Of a DNA stretch of 64,000 nucleotides, positions 26,611 to 35,961 are shown one piece after another (the first letter of the stretch is position 1; every line of letters begins with the position of its first letter). The position numbers and the translations under genes are program-made. Origin of the DNA: an uncultured Campylobacter sp. (GTDB taxonomy: Bacteria > Campylobacterota > Campylobacteria > Campylobacterales > Campylobacteraceae); assembly GCF_937921625.1 (NCBI RefSeq), contig NZ_CAKZTI010000036.1:121088-185087 (forward strand), in the 5' to 3' direction. The notes under the pieces were generated by a model, which ran no database searches, was not told the DNA's origin, and saw only the letters and a program-made list of their open reading frames with translations.

Positions 26611-27475
26611 TTTTTCTCCTTAAGCCGTCCAAGCCCACGACCGCGAGCCCGAACCAAATTAGCGAAAAGCTCAAAATTTTGTAAGTCTCAAGCTCCTCAC
26701 CGTAGATAAATACCGCGATCAGCATGCTTAGCGAGGGGCTGATGTATTGCATAAAGCCGATCGTAGATAGCGGCAGATACTGCGTGCTTACGGCGAAGGT
26801 AAGCAGCGGCAAAATCGTAATCAGCCCGCTTGCAAACAGCAGCGCACCGCTTACGTTAAAGCCGAAAGCGCCGCTTCCTTTCAGCGCGCAGTAGATCAGA
26901 AACGCAAGCGCGGGTAGCAGCATCAGCGTCGTCTCGCAAAACAGCCCCTCAAAGCTAGGCACTTTTACTTTTTTGCGTATGAGACCGTAAAATGCAAAGC
27001 TAAGCGGCAGCACGAGCGAGATTATCGGTAGCCTACCCAGCGCGTAAATTTGCACGCCGATCGCCGCAAAGGCTAGCAGCAGGGAAAGCTTAGCCGCCGC
27101 ACTTAGCCGCTCGCGCAGAAACAAGGCGCCCAAAAGCACCGAAAATAGCGGATTTATAAAATATCCAAGGCTAGTGGCTAAAATTTGATCGGAATTTACC
27201 GCGTAGATGTAAATGCCCCAGTTCGTGCTGATAAGTAGTCCCGTACAAAGCAGCGTGAGGGCGATTTTAGGGGCGCTAAGAAGCCGCGCGACGTTTTTTA
27301 AACGGTGCGTAAAGCAGAGAAAAACGAGTAGCAGCACGAAGGACCAAACGACGCGATGCGCTAAAATTTGCACAGCGCCCACATCCTTTATGAGCTTGAA
27401 AAATATCGGAAAAACGCCCCACATAACAAAGGTGGCAAGAGCAAACATTAGCCCTTTAGTGCGGTTTTCTTCCAT
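26603..27475 (-). CDS. rarD: EamA-family transporter, RarD type
   Basis: RarD proteins are ten-span drug/metabolite superfamily permeases of the inner membrane, with an unsettled substrate. The 290-residue protein shows the family start KGLMFALATFVMWGVFPIFFKLI, the conserved LAHRVVWSF, and NWGIYIYAVNSDQILATSLGYFINPL, which is the RarD signature. The second half repeats the fold and ends in ...IYGEELETYKILSFSLIWFGL. All expected elements are present. Confidence 0.9.
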   Translation of the reverse strand: MEENRTKGLMFALATFVMWGVFPIFFKLIKDVGAVQILAHRVVWSFVLLLVFLCFTHRLKNVARLLSAPKIALTLLCTGLLISTNWGIYIYAVNSDQILATSLGYFINPLFSVLLGALFLRERLSAAAKLSLLLAFAAIGVQIYALGRLPIISLVLPLSFAFYGLIRKKVKVPSFEGLFCETTLMLLPALAFLIYCALKGSGAFGFNVSGALLFASGLITILPLLTFAVSTQYLPLSTIGFMQYISPSLSMLIAVFIYGEELETYKILSFSLIWFGLAVVGLDGLRRKNG

Positions 27476-27543
27476 AAAATTCCTTCTAAATTGCCTAAAG
27501 GCGCTATTTTAAGATTTTTTGGGTTAATAAAAGCTTATTTGGG

Positions 27544-27549
27544 TATAAT
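27544..27549 (+). promoter_or_regulatory. putative -10 box of aroG
   Basis: TATAAT in TTTGGGTATAATCGC lies 30 bases before the ATG at 27580, with a T-rich run (TTTTTTGGGTT) upstream. Rho-independent output of this promoter would end at the hairpin overlapping the aroG stop. Confidence 0.6.
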
Positions 27550-27579
27550 CGCGAAATTTTACGAAATCTAGGAGTGGCT

Positions 27580-28923
27580 ATGAGTTGGAGTAGGACGTCG
27601 TGGAAAGATTATAAAATTTTACAGCAGCCGATTTATCAGGATGAAAGTGCAGTGCAGGCCGCCAAAGATCGCCTTTACAAGCTGCCGCCGTTAATTTTTG
27701 CGGGCGAGGTTCGCAACCTAAAAGCCGAGCTCGCGCGCGCCAGCGAGGGCAAGTCGTTTCTGCTTCAAGGCGGCGATTGCGCTGAGAGCTTTAATGATTT
27801 TAGCGCGAATAATATCCGCGATATGTTTAAAGTAATGCTTCAGATGGCGATCATTCTTACCTTCGCGGCGGGTCGCCCCGTCGTGAAGGTAGGTCGTATC
27901 GCAGGGCAGTTCGCAAAGCCGCGCAGCAGCGATTTCGAGGAGGTTGGCGGCGTAAGTCTGCCTAGCTATCGCGGCGACATAATCAACGGATTTGAGTTTA
28001 ACGAAGCGGCGCGAAAGCCGGATCCTGCGCGCATGATCGAGGCGTATCATCAAAGCGCTTCGACGCTGAATTTGCTGCGCGCCTTTTCTCGCGGCGGTCT
28101 TGCGAACCTGCACGAGGTGCATAAGTGGAATTTGGGCTTTTTGAAAAAGGGCGAGCTGGAGGCTAAATTTAACGAGCTCAGCGATGAAATTTCGCGCACG
28201 CTTAAATTTATGGAGGCATGCGGGCTGAGCGCCGCTAATTCTCCGAGCCTTGCCGAGACGGTGCTTTACACCTCGCATGAGGCGCTGCTGCTGCACTATG
28301 AGGAGTGTCTGACGCGCATCGACAGCACCAGCGGCGATTGGTATGATTGCTCGGCGCACATGCTTTGGATCGGCGAGCGCACGCGCGGCGCGGACGATGC
28401 GCACGTGCATTTTTTAAGCGGTATCAAAAACCCTCTCGGCGTCAAGATCGGCCCGAGCGGCACCGCGGATGAAATTTTGCGCCTTTGCGACAAGCTCAAT
28501 CCGCAAAACGAAGCAGGCAGGCTAAACGTCATCATCCGCATGGGCGCGGATAAGATCGGCGCGCGGCTGCCGCAAATTTTGCGCGAGCTAAAGCGCGAGG
28601 GCAGGGCGATCCTATATAGCATCGATCCGATGCACGGCAACACCGTCAAGACCACCAACGGCTACAAAACGCGCGAGTTTTCTAAAATTTTAAGCGAGGT
28701 TCAGAGCTTTTTCGAGATCCACGCCGCGGAGGGCACGCATGCGGGCGGCATTCACCTTGAGATGACCGGTCAAAACGTCACCGAGTGCACGGGCGGCTCG
28801 TTTAACGTGACGCAAGAGACGCTAAAACAGCGCTACGAAACGCAGTGCGATCCGCGCCTAAACGCAGATCAGGCGCTAGAGCTTGCGTTTTTGCTCGCCG
28901 ATAATCTAAAAAAGGCGGATTAG
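27580..28923 (+). CDS. aroG: class II 3-deoxy-7-phosphoheptulonate synthase
   Basis: This enzyme condenses PEP and erythrose 4-phosphate, the first step of the shikimate pathway. It is the plant-like class II form usual in Campylobacter and Helicobacter. Markers are LLQGGDCAESF, RPVVKVGRIAGQFAKPRS, CSAHMLWIGERTR, GIKNPLGVKIGP, IRMGADKIG, DPMHGNTV and the metal-site HAGGIHLEMTGQNVTEC. ATG 27580 has AGGAG five bases upstream, so I prefer it to the GTG at 27574. The product is 447 residues. The gene stands alone. Confidence 0.95.
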   Translation: MSWSRTSWKDYKILQQPIYQDESAVQAAKDRLYKLPPLIFAGEVRNLKAELARASEGKSFLLQGGDCAESFNDFSANNIRDMFKVMLQMAIILTFAAGRPVVKVGRIAGQFAKPRSSDFEEVGGVSLPSYRGDIINGFEFNEAARKPDPARMIEAYHQSASTLNLLRAFSRGGLANLHEVHKWNLGFLKKGELEAKFNELSDEISRTLKFMEACGLSAANSPSLAETVLYTSHEALLLHYEECLTRIDSTSGDWYDCSAHMLWIGERTRGADDAHVHFLSGIKNPLGVKIGPSGTADEILRLCDKLNPQNEAGRLNVIIRMGADKIGARLPQILRELKREGRAILYSIDPMHGNTVKTTNGYKTREFSKILSEVQSFFEIHAAEGTHAGGIHLEMTGQNVTECTGGSFNVTQETLKQRYETQCDPRLNADQALELAFLLADNLKKAD

Positions 28924-28932
28924 TCCGCCTTT
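28911..28932 (+). terminator. terminator overlapping the aroG stop codon
   Basis: AAAGGCGGA (28911-28919) pairs with TCCGCCTTT (28924-28932) across the loop TTAG, which contains the stop codon. The stem is compact and GC-rich. Confidence 0.75.
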
Positions 28933-30071
28933 CATTGCGCGGGAATTCTATCGCGGCTTGGAATTTAATCGTAGTTTGGGTATTTTACGTAAGTTTGCGC
29001 CGTGACCGCGCTTTGCGCTTGAAACACTTGAAATTTAATCGTAGCTTGGCGCGAGCGATTAAAATTTGCGCGGCTTTAAATACAGAGCGGCTTCGGGCGC
29101 AGTCTTAAAGCGGCTGAAATATAGACAATTAAAATTTATACTTCGTGCGAAAACATAAACCGCGTAAGCCACCGCTAAAATACGTGCAATTGAAAATTTT
29201 GCGGCGTCGCGCCGTGATAAAATTTCTTTTTGCAGAGACTTGCAAACTTTTTGGCGGCTAAATTTATCCTCACGGGCTTAAAATTTTAAATCCGCTCTGC
29301 ATGGAATTTTAAAATTTTGCTTCGCCGTGAAATTTTAAAATTTAACGCCAAATCCATGGCTCGCAGAATTTCATCTTTAAAATTTCGTCGTGTAAATTTT
29401 GATCGCTCGCTTCTGTGTGTGCCGCCTATCTGTGTACGCTCAAGCTAGCGCCAGACTGAGCGGTAAATGCAGCGACATAAACTCGCCTCTATTTTTTCGC
29501 ACATAGCAATAGAGAATGCCGCGCTATCTGCGGTATTCGGCATAAGTACAGCGCAAAAGCCTCTTGCTTGAGACGGGTGCGATAAACAGATGCCGCCGCA
29601 GCGATATATGCTCGGTCGGCTCATGAACTTTCGCTTAATCCTTTATGATGCGATAGATTAGGCGGAGCAGACTTTGCATCCGTTTAAAATTTCAGAGCAC
29701 GATTTCGCCGTGAAATTTTAATAGAGAATCTATGCTTCTGTCGCTAAATTCCAGGCTGAAATTTTACCTTTTGAGTTTATGCCGCCTCGCCGCTATAAAA
29801 TTCCAAGTCTTAAATTTAAAGCAAAATTCTGCGGCGCGGTGAAATTTTAAAATTTCGTTGCGGTAAATTTTGTGCTCTAAAATTTTATCCATGAATGTAG
29901 AATTTTAAGTCGGCAAATATAAAATTTGAGATAGTCAAAGTTTGCCGCCGCATCGCGTACCGCGCCGCGAAATACTATTCTACATAATCTGCGCCTAACC
30001 TCATAAATTCCGTCGCGCAAAATTTATGTAGAATTTACGCGGGGTTCTTGCTGTCGCGCCGCTTCGCTTCG
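28933..30071. repeat. 1.1-kb gene-free region packed with RAATTY repeats
   Basis: No frame here has a ribosome site or a recognisable product. By hand I count about 32 RAATTY hexamers, roughly one per 36 bases. They include palindromic GTGAAATTTTAAAATTT units near 29329 and 29841 and GGAATTTTAAAATTTT near 29304. Base composition alone would predict about one per 750. Between the hexamers the sequence is GC-rich and unremarkable. Confidence 0.7.
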
Positions 30072-30443
30072 TTACTTTGAGCGCGGCTTATTGAGTTTTA
30101 GTGCGACTACTGCGATTGCGACGTTTGCGTCGTGCGTGATGCTAAGGCTTGCGGATTTGATATGAAATTTTTTACGGATTTTTTTACGTATTTTTAGATG
30201 CGGCGCGCCCAGGGCGTCTTTGTAAATTTTAGCGTCTTTAAAGCCGAATCCTGCGCCGATGCCGGTGCCTAGAGCTTTGCTAAGCGCCTCTTTAGCGGCA
30301 TAGACACCCGCGATACTTTCGTCGCGCAGCGCGGAGGAGCGTTCGGATTTTTTCAAAATACGCTTTAGAAATTTCGCGCCGTATTTTGCGCGCAGCGCCG
30401 AGATCCTGCGCACCGCGGTTATGTCCGTGCCGATCTTTATCAC
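30072..30443 (-). CDS. acpS: holo-[acyl-carrier-protein] synthase
   Basis: AcpS transfers phosphopantetheine from CoA to apo-ACP. The 123-residue protein begins MIKIGTDI with the magnesium ligand Asp7 and has AAKEALSKALGTG with the second ligand Glu52. SLSITHDANVAIAVV is the conserved C-terminal strand. It lies downstream of the cyclophilin gene with a 28-base gap and is probably in the same transcript. Confidence 0.94.
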   Translation of the reverse strand: MIKIGTDITAVRRISALRAKYGAKFLKRILKKSERSSALRDESIAGVYAAKEALSKALGTGIGAGFGFKDAKIYKDALGAPHLKIRKKIRKKFHIKSASLSITHDANVAIAVVALKLNKPRSK

Positions 30444-30471
30444 GGTCTGGCGCCCCGCGGCTTAAATTTAA

Positions 30472-30966
30472 TCACGATTGTAGGCTCTCTTTAATCTCGA
30501 TGTCGATGATCTTATCGCCCTGCCTGATCGCGTCTAAAACCGCTAGGCTAGGCTGATCCACGATACGACCGAACACCGTATGCACGCCGTCTAGGTGAGG
30601 CTGCGCGCTGTGGCAGACGAAAAACTGGCTGCCGCCCGTATCGCGCCCTGCGTGCGCCATCGATAGCGCGCCGCGCACGTGCTTGTGCTTTTGGTGGTCG
30701 CATTCGCACTTTATGCGCCAGCCCGGACCGCCCGTGCCGGTGCCGCGCGGGCAGCCACCTTGGATCACGAAATTTGGAATTACGCGGTGAAAATTTAGCC
30801 CCTTGTAAAACCCGCTGCGCGCGAGGCTGGCGAAATTCGTAACCGTCTGCGGGGCTTCGTCACCGAAAAGCTCCAGCTTCATATCGCCCTTTTCGGTTTT
30901 TATCACGGCGTATTTATCGCGCGCCAAAGCCGCTGCGTCGATGTCGTAAATTTTTAAGCTTTCCAT
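30472..30966 (-). CDS. cyclophilin-type peptidyl-prolyl isomerase
   Basis: This is a 164-residue cytoplasmic cyclophilin without a signal peptide. FHRVIPNFVIQGGCPRGTGTGGPGW holds the catalytic Arg and Phe/Gln residues. MAHAGRDTGGSQFFVC and LDGVHTVFGRI complete the active site. The central insert KCECDHQKHKHVRG is a cysteine/histidine-rich loop that could bind metal. It sits between yebC and acpS with an 8-base gap to yebC, on the same strand. Confidence 0.93.
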   Translation of the reverse strand: MESLKIYDIDAAALARDKYAVIKTEKGDMKLELFGDEAPQTVTNFASLARSGFYKGLNFHRVIPNFVIQGGCPRGTGTGGPGWRIKCECDHQKHKHVRGALSMAHAGRDTGGSQFFVCHSAQPHLDGVHTVFGRIVDQPSLAVLDAIRQGDKIIDIEIKESLQS

Positions 30967-30974
30967 TTTTTCTC

Positions 30975-31709
30975 CTATGCGATGTTGGTGTAAACTGCCT
31001 GCACGTCGTCGTCATCCTCTAGTCGCTCGAGCAGCGCGTCTATGTCGTTCAGCTGATCCTCGCTAAATTCGTGCTTTTCGTTGGCGACAAATTTTAAACT
31101 TGCGCTGATGATCTCAAGCCCTATCTTTTCGATACCTTCGTTTAGAGTGCCGAAGCTTTCGTATTCGCCGTAGATTAGAAGCGTCTTTTCGAGCTCGCCC
31201 TTATCGTTTTCAAACTCGTTGATCTCAAGCTCGCTAAGACCGAAGTCGATGAGCTCAAGCTCCAGCTCCTCAATGTCGCGGCTCGGCAGCTTGGTCTCAA
31301 AAACAGCCTTGTGCGAAAACATAAATTTCAAACTGCCGCTCGGCAAAAACTCGCCCTTGGCTTTGTTTAAAATCGACTTTACGTTCGCGACGGTGCGGGT
31401 TGGGTTGTCGGTGGCGCATTCGATTATTAAAAGCGCGCCGTGTGGCGCCTTGCCGTCGTAAAAGATCGTTTTGATATCGGCGCTATCTTTGCCGCTTGCG
31501 CGCTTGATAGCCGCGTCGATGTTGTCTTTGGGCATATTTTGCGCCTTTGCCGTGGCGATCGCGGCGCGCAGTTTGGAGTTCATCAGCGGATCTTCGCCGC
31601 CCTCTTTCGCAGCCATCGTTATGGCCTTGCCCAGTTTTGGGAAAAGTTTGCTCATCTTCCCCCATCTAGCTTCTTTTGAAGCGCGTCTGTATTCAAAAGC
31701 TCGTCCCAT
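30975..31709 (-). CDS. yebC: YebC/PmpR-family protein
   Basis: This is a member of the YebC/PmpR family (TACO1-like). These were described as transcriptional regulators, and more recently several act in translation through polyproline stretches. The 244-residue protein has the conserved N-terminus MGRAFEYRRASKEARWGKMSKLF, LRAAIATAKAQNMPKDNIDAAIKRA, and a C-terminal DDDVQAVYTNIA. Motifs and length are standard. It is first in a three-gene minus-strand set with the cyclophilin and acpS. Confidence 0.94.
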   Translation of the reverse strand: MGRAFEYRRASKEARWGKMSKLFPKLGKAITMAAKEGGEDPLMNSKLRAAIATAKAQNMPKDNIDAAIKRASGKDSADIKTIFYDGKAPHGALLIIECATDNPTRTVANVKSILNKAKGEFLPSGSLKFMFSHKAVFETKLPSRDIEELELELIDFGLSELEINEFENDKGELEKTLLIYGEYESFGTLNEGIEKIGLEIISASLKFVANEKHEFSEDQLNDIDALLERLEDDDDVQAVYTNIA

Positions 31710-31841
31710 AAAATTCCTTAAAGCTTAAATTTAAAACGGGTGATTATAACGAAAAACCCTTAAATTTCAGGAGCGGGCGTTAAAATAAAATTTATTAAAA
31801 AGTAGTATAAGTTTTGAAATTTTAATCCAAAGGAGAGACCC

Positions 31842-32066
31842 ATGGCTTTGAAACAAAGCGTAAAATTTAAGGCGCAAAATATCCACTGCGAAAACTGCGC
31901 GAGGACGATCAAAAACGCGCTTAAGGACGATTTCGGCGAGATCGAGGTGGACGTAGCAAGCGGAGTGGTGAGTTTAAGCTTAGATCCGCGCGACGAGGCT
32001 AAATTTAAAGAGGAGATGGACGATTTGGGCTTTAGCGTCGTAGAAAAGCTGTCCTGCAAAAACTAA
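31842..32066 (+). CDS. copZ: heavy-metal-binding domain protein, copper chaperone-like
   Basis: This is a 74-residue single HMA domain (beta-alpha-beta-beta-alpha-beta) with the metal-binding pair in HCENC (Cys16, Cys19). It sits three bases before the P-type ATPase gene, as CopZ chaperones often do, and probably delivers Cu(I) to it. AAGGAGAG precedes the ATG. The metal is inferred from the neighbour, and no CueR/CsoR-type regulator is adjacent. Confidence 0.85.
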   Translation: MALKQSVKFKAQNIHCENCARTIKNALKDDFGEIEVDVASGVVSLSLDPRDEAKFKEEMDDLGFSVVEKLSCKN

Positions 32067-32069
32067 CGG

Positions 32070-34247
32070 ATGTCAAGCAAAATCACTCTAAATATCGTCG
32101 GGATGAGCTGCGTAAACTGCTCTAACGCGATCGAGCGGGTAAGTCGCAAGATCGAGGGGGTGCAGGACGCGCACGTAAATTTCTCAAACGGTAGTGGCGA
32201 GTTCGTACTTGCTGATCCGGCGCTTGAGGAGACGCTAAAAGCCAAGATCAAAAAGCTAGGCTACGACATCGCCGTGGATTACGAGGATTTGGAGCGCAAA
32301 AAGCGGAGCAATCTCAAAGCGGCGCTATTTAGGCTAATCCTCGCTCTCATTTTAGCCGTGGCGGTAATGGCGGTGGAGATGAGCGGGTTTTTAAGCTTCG
32401 TTCCAAAGGCACTACTTTGCGCAGCGATGGCGTGCGTGAGCCTATTTTACTGCGGCAAGAACTTCTTTTATCACGCTTACGGCTCGCTGAAAAACAGAAG
32501 CTTCGATATGAACGTGCTCGTGGCGATGGGAAGCTTTTTTGCGTTTGCTTATTCGCTAACGGTCGCGGCGTGGGTCTATACGCACGGCGCACAGAACGAA
32601 TTTACCAATCTTTATTTCTCGTCCGCCTCGATGATAATCGCCTTTATTTCTCTCGGCAAATACCTAGAAGAGCGCAGCAAGATGAAGGCGAACGACTACA
32701 TCAAGGGGCTAATCGATCTAAGTCCTAAAACTGCGCTTTTGATCAAAGACGACGGCACGATAACCGAAGTGCGCGCAGAAGCGCTAAAGCCGGGCGATAA
32801 GGTGCTAGTAAAAAACGGCTCGCGCATCCCTTGCGACGGGCTTATAGTAGAAGGCGGCGCACAGATCGACACCTCGCTCATTAGCGGCGAGAGCTTGGCG
32901 GTTTATAAAAGCGTAGGCGATGAGGTAAACGCAGGCTGCGTCAGCACCGACGGCGTCATCTACGTGAAGGTGACGAAATTTTCGCATCAGACGCTGCTTG
33001 CCGAGATTAAAAATCTGCTGAACGAGGCGGGCAACAAAAAGATGCCGATCGCGCGCTTTGCGGATAAAATTTCAAATATCTTCGTGCCCGCGGTGATTTT
33101 GATCGCGCTTGTTAGCTTTATAGCGTGGATGGCGCTTGACGGGCGACTCTCATACGCCGCATCCGCCGCTATCTGCGTGCTTATCATCTCCTGCCCGTGC
33201 GCGCTAGGTCTTGCGACGCCGATTGCGATCGTTTGCGCGATCTCAAACGCCGCAAAGGCTGGAATTTTAATCAAAAATCCCGAAATTTTAGAAATTTTAA
33301 AAGGCGCTGACGTCGCGGTTTTCGATAAAACCGGCACGCTTAGCAAGGGCGAAATTTCGGTAAGCTTCAGCGATCTGAGCGCTCAGGATCTCTACGCTCT
33401 AGCAAGCGCGCAAAAGCTTAGCGAGCATCCGATCTCAAAGGCGATCGTAAAATTTGCCGAGCTGAAATTCGGCGAAATTTCTAAATTTAACGGCGAGTTT
33501 GAAAGCATCGCAGGCAAAGGGATCGTCGCAAAAAATCCCACCGGCGAAATTCTTTGCGGCAGCGCGGGCTTTCTACGCGAGCGCGGCGTGAACGTAGGCG
33601 TCGAAGTAGAAGCGGAGGAGCTTTTAGACAAGGGCTTCGGCGTCGTTTACTGCACGATAGGCGGCTCGTACGCGGGCTTTATCGCATTTAGCGACGAGAT
33701 CAGAGCCGAAGCGCGCAGCGTCATTCAGACGCTGCAAAAAGGCGGCGTAAAAACCGTCATGCTAACGGGCGATAACGCCAAAACGGCAAATTTCGTCGCT
33801 CGCAACCTCGGCATCGACGAGGTAAAAAGCGGAGTGCTTCCAAGCGGCAAATATGAGTTCATCAAATCCCTGATGGATGAGGGCAAGCGGGTGCTTTTCG
33901 TGGGCGACGGCGTCAATGACGCACCAAGCTTAAAAGCCGCCAGTATCGGCATCGCGATGAACGGCGGCAGTGACGTAGCCAAGGGCGCGGGCGACGTGAT
34001 TTTTATAAAAAACGACCTTGCAAGCGTGCTATATCTATTCCGCTTATCGGGTGCTGCTATGCGGACGATCAAGCAAAACCTATTCTGGGCGCTGTTTTAC
34101 AACGCCGTGTGTATTCCGATTGCGGCAGGCGCGTTATATCCAGCGCTCGGCGTGCTTCTAAAGCCGATGTACGGCGCTGCGGCGATGTGCTTTAGCTCCG
34201 TAACGGTCGTGTTAAATTCCATAAGATTGAAATTTGCTAAATTTTAA
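32070..34247 (+). CDS. copA: Cu(I)-exporting P1B-type ATPase
   Basis: This is a 725-residue inner-membrane pump that drives Cu(I) to the periplasm. One N-terminal HMA domain carries CVNC (Cys14-Cys17). Eight membrane segments follow, with the transport motif CPC (375-377) in ISCPCALGLATP. The actuator loop has SGES (272-275), the phosphorylated Asp419 is in DKTGTL, the nucleotide site in SEHPISKAI, and the hinge in GDGVNDAPSL. CPC with a CxxC HMA domain points to Cu(I)/Ag(I) rather than zinc. It is co-transcribed with copZ. Confidence 0.95.
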   Translation: MSSKITLNIVGMSCVNCSNAIERVSRKIEGVQDAHVNFSNGSGEFVLADPALEETLKAKIKKLGYDIAVDYEDLERKKRSNLKAALFRLILALILAVAVMAVEMSGFLSFVPKALLCAAMACVSLFYCGKNFFYHAYGSLKNRSFDMNVLVAMGSFFAFAYSLTVAAWVYTHGAQNEFTNLYFSSASMIIAFISLGKYLEERSKMKANDYIKGLIDLSPKTALLIKDDGTITEVRAEALKPGDKVLVKNGSRIPCDGLIVEGGAQIDTSLISGESLAVYKSVGDEVNAGCVSTDGVIYVKVTKFSHQTLLAEIKNLLNEAGNKKMPIARFADKISNIFVPAVILIALVSFIAWMALDGRLSYAASAAICVLIISCPCALGLATPIAIVCAISNAAKAGILIKNPEILEILKGADVAVFDKTGTLSKGEISVSFSDLSAQDLYALASAQKLSEHPISKAIVKFAELKFGEISKFNGEFESIAGKGIVAKNPTGEILCGSAGFLRERGVNVGVEVEAEELLDKGFGVVYCTIGGSYAGFIAFSDEIRAEARSVIQTLQKGGVKTVMLTGDNAKTANFVARNLGIDEVKSGVLPSGKYEFIKSLMDEGKRVLFVGDGVNDAPSLKAASIGIAMNGGSDVAKGAGDVIFIKNDLASVLYLFRLSGAAMRTIKQNLFWALFYNAVCIPIAAGALYPALGVLLKPMYGAAAMCFSSVTVVLNSIRLKFAKF

Positions 34248-34728
34248 CGCGGCGGATTTTGTGCTAAGCGCGGAATTTTGCGCGGAGAAATTTAACTCTA
34301 CCCGCTGCAAAATTCTTTGTATTCTGCAAGGAATTTTACCTCGCAAATTCTATCTCTCTACTAATGCGCGTAGAATTCCACGGAACGGACTTCACTTGTA
34401 AAAATTTTATTTCACGATAAGCCTAGCACGGAATTCCGCCAGATCTGTACAGCTTGCAAAATTTTATTTTACCGCTAGCCTGCGCGTAAATTTTAAAATT
34501 TTAACGTCGCCGGTCGCCGTGCCGTTATATAGCGCCGCCAGTCGCTACGCCTCTGCCTAGTCGTCGTTTAGCGCCGTCCGCCGCCACGCCGCCGCGCCGT
34601 AAAATTTTAAAAATTCCGCAAAATTTTATAAGGCTGAAAGGAATTCCATAAAATTCCACTGCCCGCACTAAGTTTTAATAAATAAATTTAAAGGTAAAAT
34701 AACGCTTCAAATGCAATTCGAGGTAGCG
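34248..34728. repeat. 480-base gene-free region with RAATTY repeats
   Basis: No gene is seen. It contains many GGAATTTT, AAATTCT and AAAATTTT words (for example near 34270, 34330, 34490 and 34600-34650) between GC-rich blocks of repeated CGCCG(T/C) triplets around 34510-34600. Confidence 0.5.
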
Positions 34729-35961
34729 ATGCGAAAAATTCTAATGGGTTCGTTTGTTTTTTGCGGCACGCTTTTTGGCGCTTCTTGCGAGCAGATACTA
34801 AGCGATCCGCGCGGCTTTTTTAGCAAAGAGCCTACGGACGAAGAGCTGCTGCAAAGCGATTTTGGCTGTAAAGGCTCGCTGGCTGGCGCAGAATTTTTGC
34901 AAAATTTAAAAAGCGCGGCTTCTGAGATCAGGGACGAAAATATCGATTGTGTCGGTAACGAAGCCTTGCTGAACGAAAAAAGGCTTGAGCGAACCTTGGC
35001 ATTTGCGGGGATGGATGGCGAGGGCTTTTTGAGCTATGCTAAAGAGAAAAACTACGCGCAAATTAGCGAGAAATCGCTTGAAGCCTTAGAATTTTACTCC
35101 GAGCGCAAGATTGGAAATTTCATCGCTTATGGCAATTTTATGGGCGAGATCTCAGCAGCCAGGGAGGCGCTAAAAGATTATTTCGCCGCCAAATTTAATA
35201 AAAACGACGCCGATGAGCTGGCAAGCGCCGTTATAGCGGAATTTATCGCATACGCCGCAAAGGATCGCAAGGCGGGAGATTATGGTGAGCTTGAGCTGGC
35301 GCTAAAAGGCGGAGTAGGCGCAGATGAGTTTCGTACGCTACTTTTTAGCAAGGATTTTGCGATTTACGAGCTTGATAATGCCCTGGATCTGGCACTTTTG
35401 CTAGGATATGACGAGCGCTTTAGCGGCGCTTTGATCGATCGGGGCGCGCAGGTGAATGCTGGCGAGGAAAACTCGCTATTTTACGCGATGAATAACGTTC
35501 AAAGCGCTAAATTTATGATCTCTAAAGGCGCTTTGGTTGGCTATAAAAACTCGCTTGGGCAAACTCCGATATTTTTCGCCGCCGCGGCAAAAAATTATGA
35601 GCTCGTAAAGTTGCTAATTTACTCGCATGCTAGCGTAAATGTCCGCCAGATCGGCAGCGCCGAGGCCCAGGCTCTAGCGTCGCTAGGCGAGCGTAGCGAC
35701 GGCTGTGAGCATTCGGGCGCGGGCAAGACACTGCTGATGTTTGCGGCGCAAAAAAGCACCAAGCAGATCGTTGAATTGCTCGTAAAATCGGGCGCAAACG
35801 AAAAAGCAGTCGACGAGGCGGGGCTAAATGCGCTAGACTACGCGCTTGCAGGCGGCGAAGCGGCTACGCAGAGCTATTTGCGCTCGCTTGGATTAAGTCC
35901 TACGCAAGCAAGCGATGATTTTACGAGCGATCCACAAGATGCACCTGAGCGTGAGAATTAG
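34729..35961 (+). CDS. exported ankyrin-repeat protein
   Basis: A Sec signal peptide (MRKILMGSFVFCGTLFGA) is followed by a cysteine-containing helical domain of about 200 residues without known family. About four ankyrin repeats lie in residues 205-390 (NALDLALLLGYDERFSGALIDRGAQVN; TPIFFAAAAKNYELVKLLIYSHASVN; TLLMFAAQKSTKQIVELLVKSGANEKAVDEAGLNALDYAL). I take ATG 34729, because it directly gives the signal peptide; the ATG at 34711 adds six residues in front. The product is 410 residues. It is probably periplasmic. The function is unknown. Confidence 0.78.
   Translation: MRKILMGSFVFCGTLFGASCEQILSDPRGFFSKEPTDEELLQSDFGCKGSLAGAEFLQNLKSAASEIRDENIDCVGNEALLNEKRLERTLAFAGMDGEGFLSYAKEKNYAQISEKSLEALEFYSERKIGNFIAYGNFMGEISAAREALKDYFAAKFNKNDADELASAVIAEFIAYAAKDRKAGDYGELELALKGGVGADEFRTLLFSKDFAIYELDNALDLALLLGYDERFSGALIDRGAQVNAGEENSLFYAMNNVQSAKFMISKGALVGYKNSLGQTPIFFAAAAKNYELVKLLIYSHASVNVRQIGSAEAQALASLGERSDGCEHSGAGKTLLMFAAQKSTKQIVELLVKSGANEKAVDEAGLNALDYALAGGEAATQSYLRSLGLSPTQASDDFTSDPQDAPEREN

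Noticed and set aside
27718..28410. Long minus-strand frame opposite aroG
   Set aside because: It mirrors the codon bias of the intact class II DAHP synthase and has no independent evidence.
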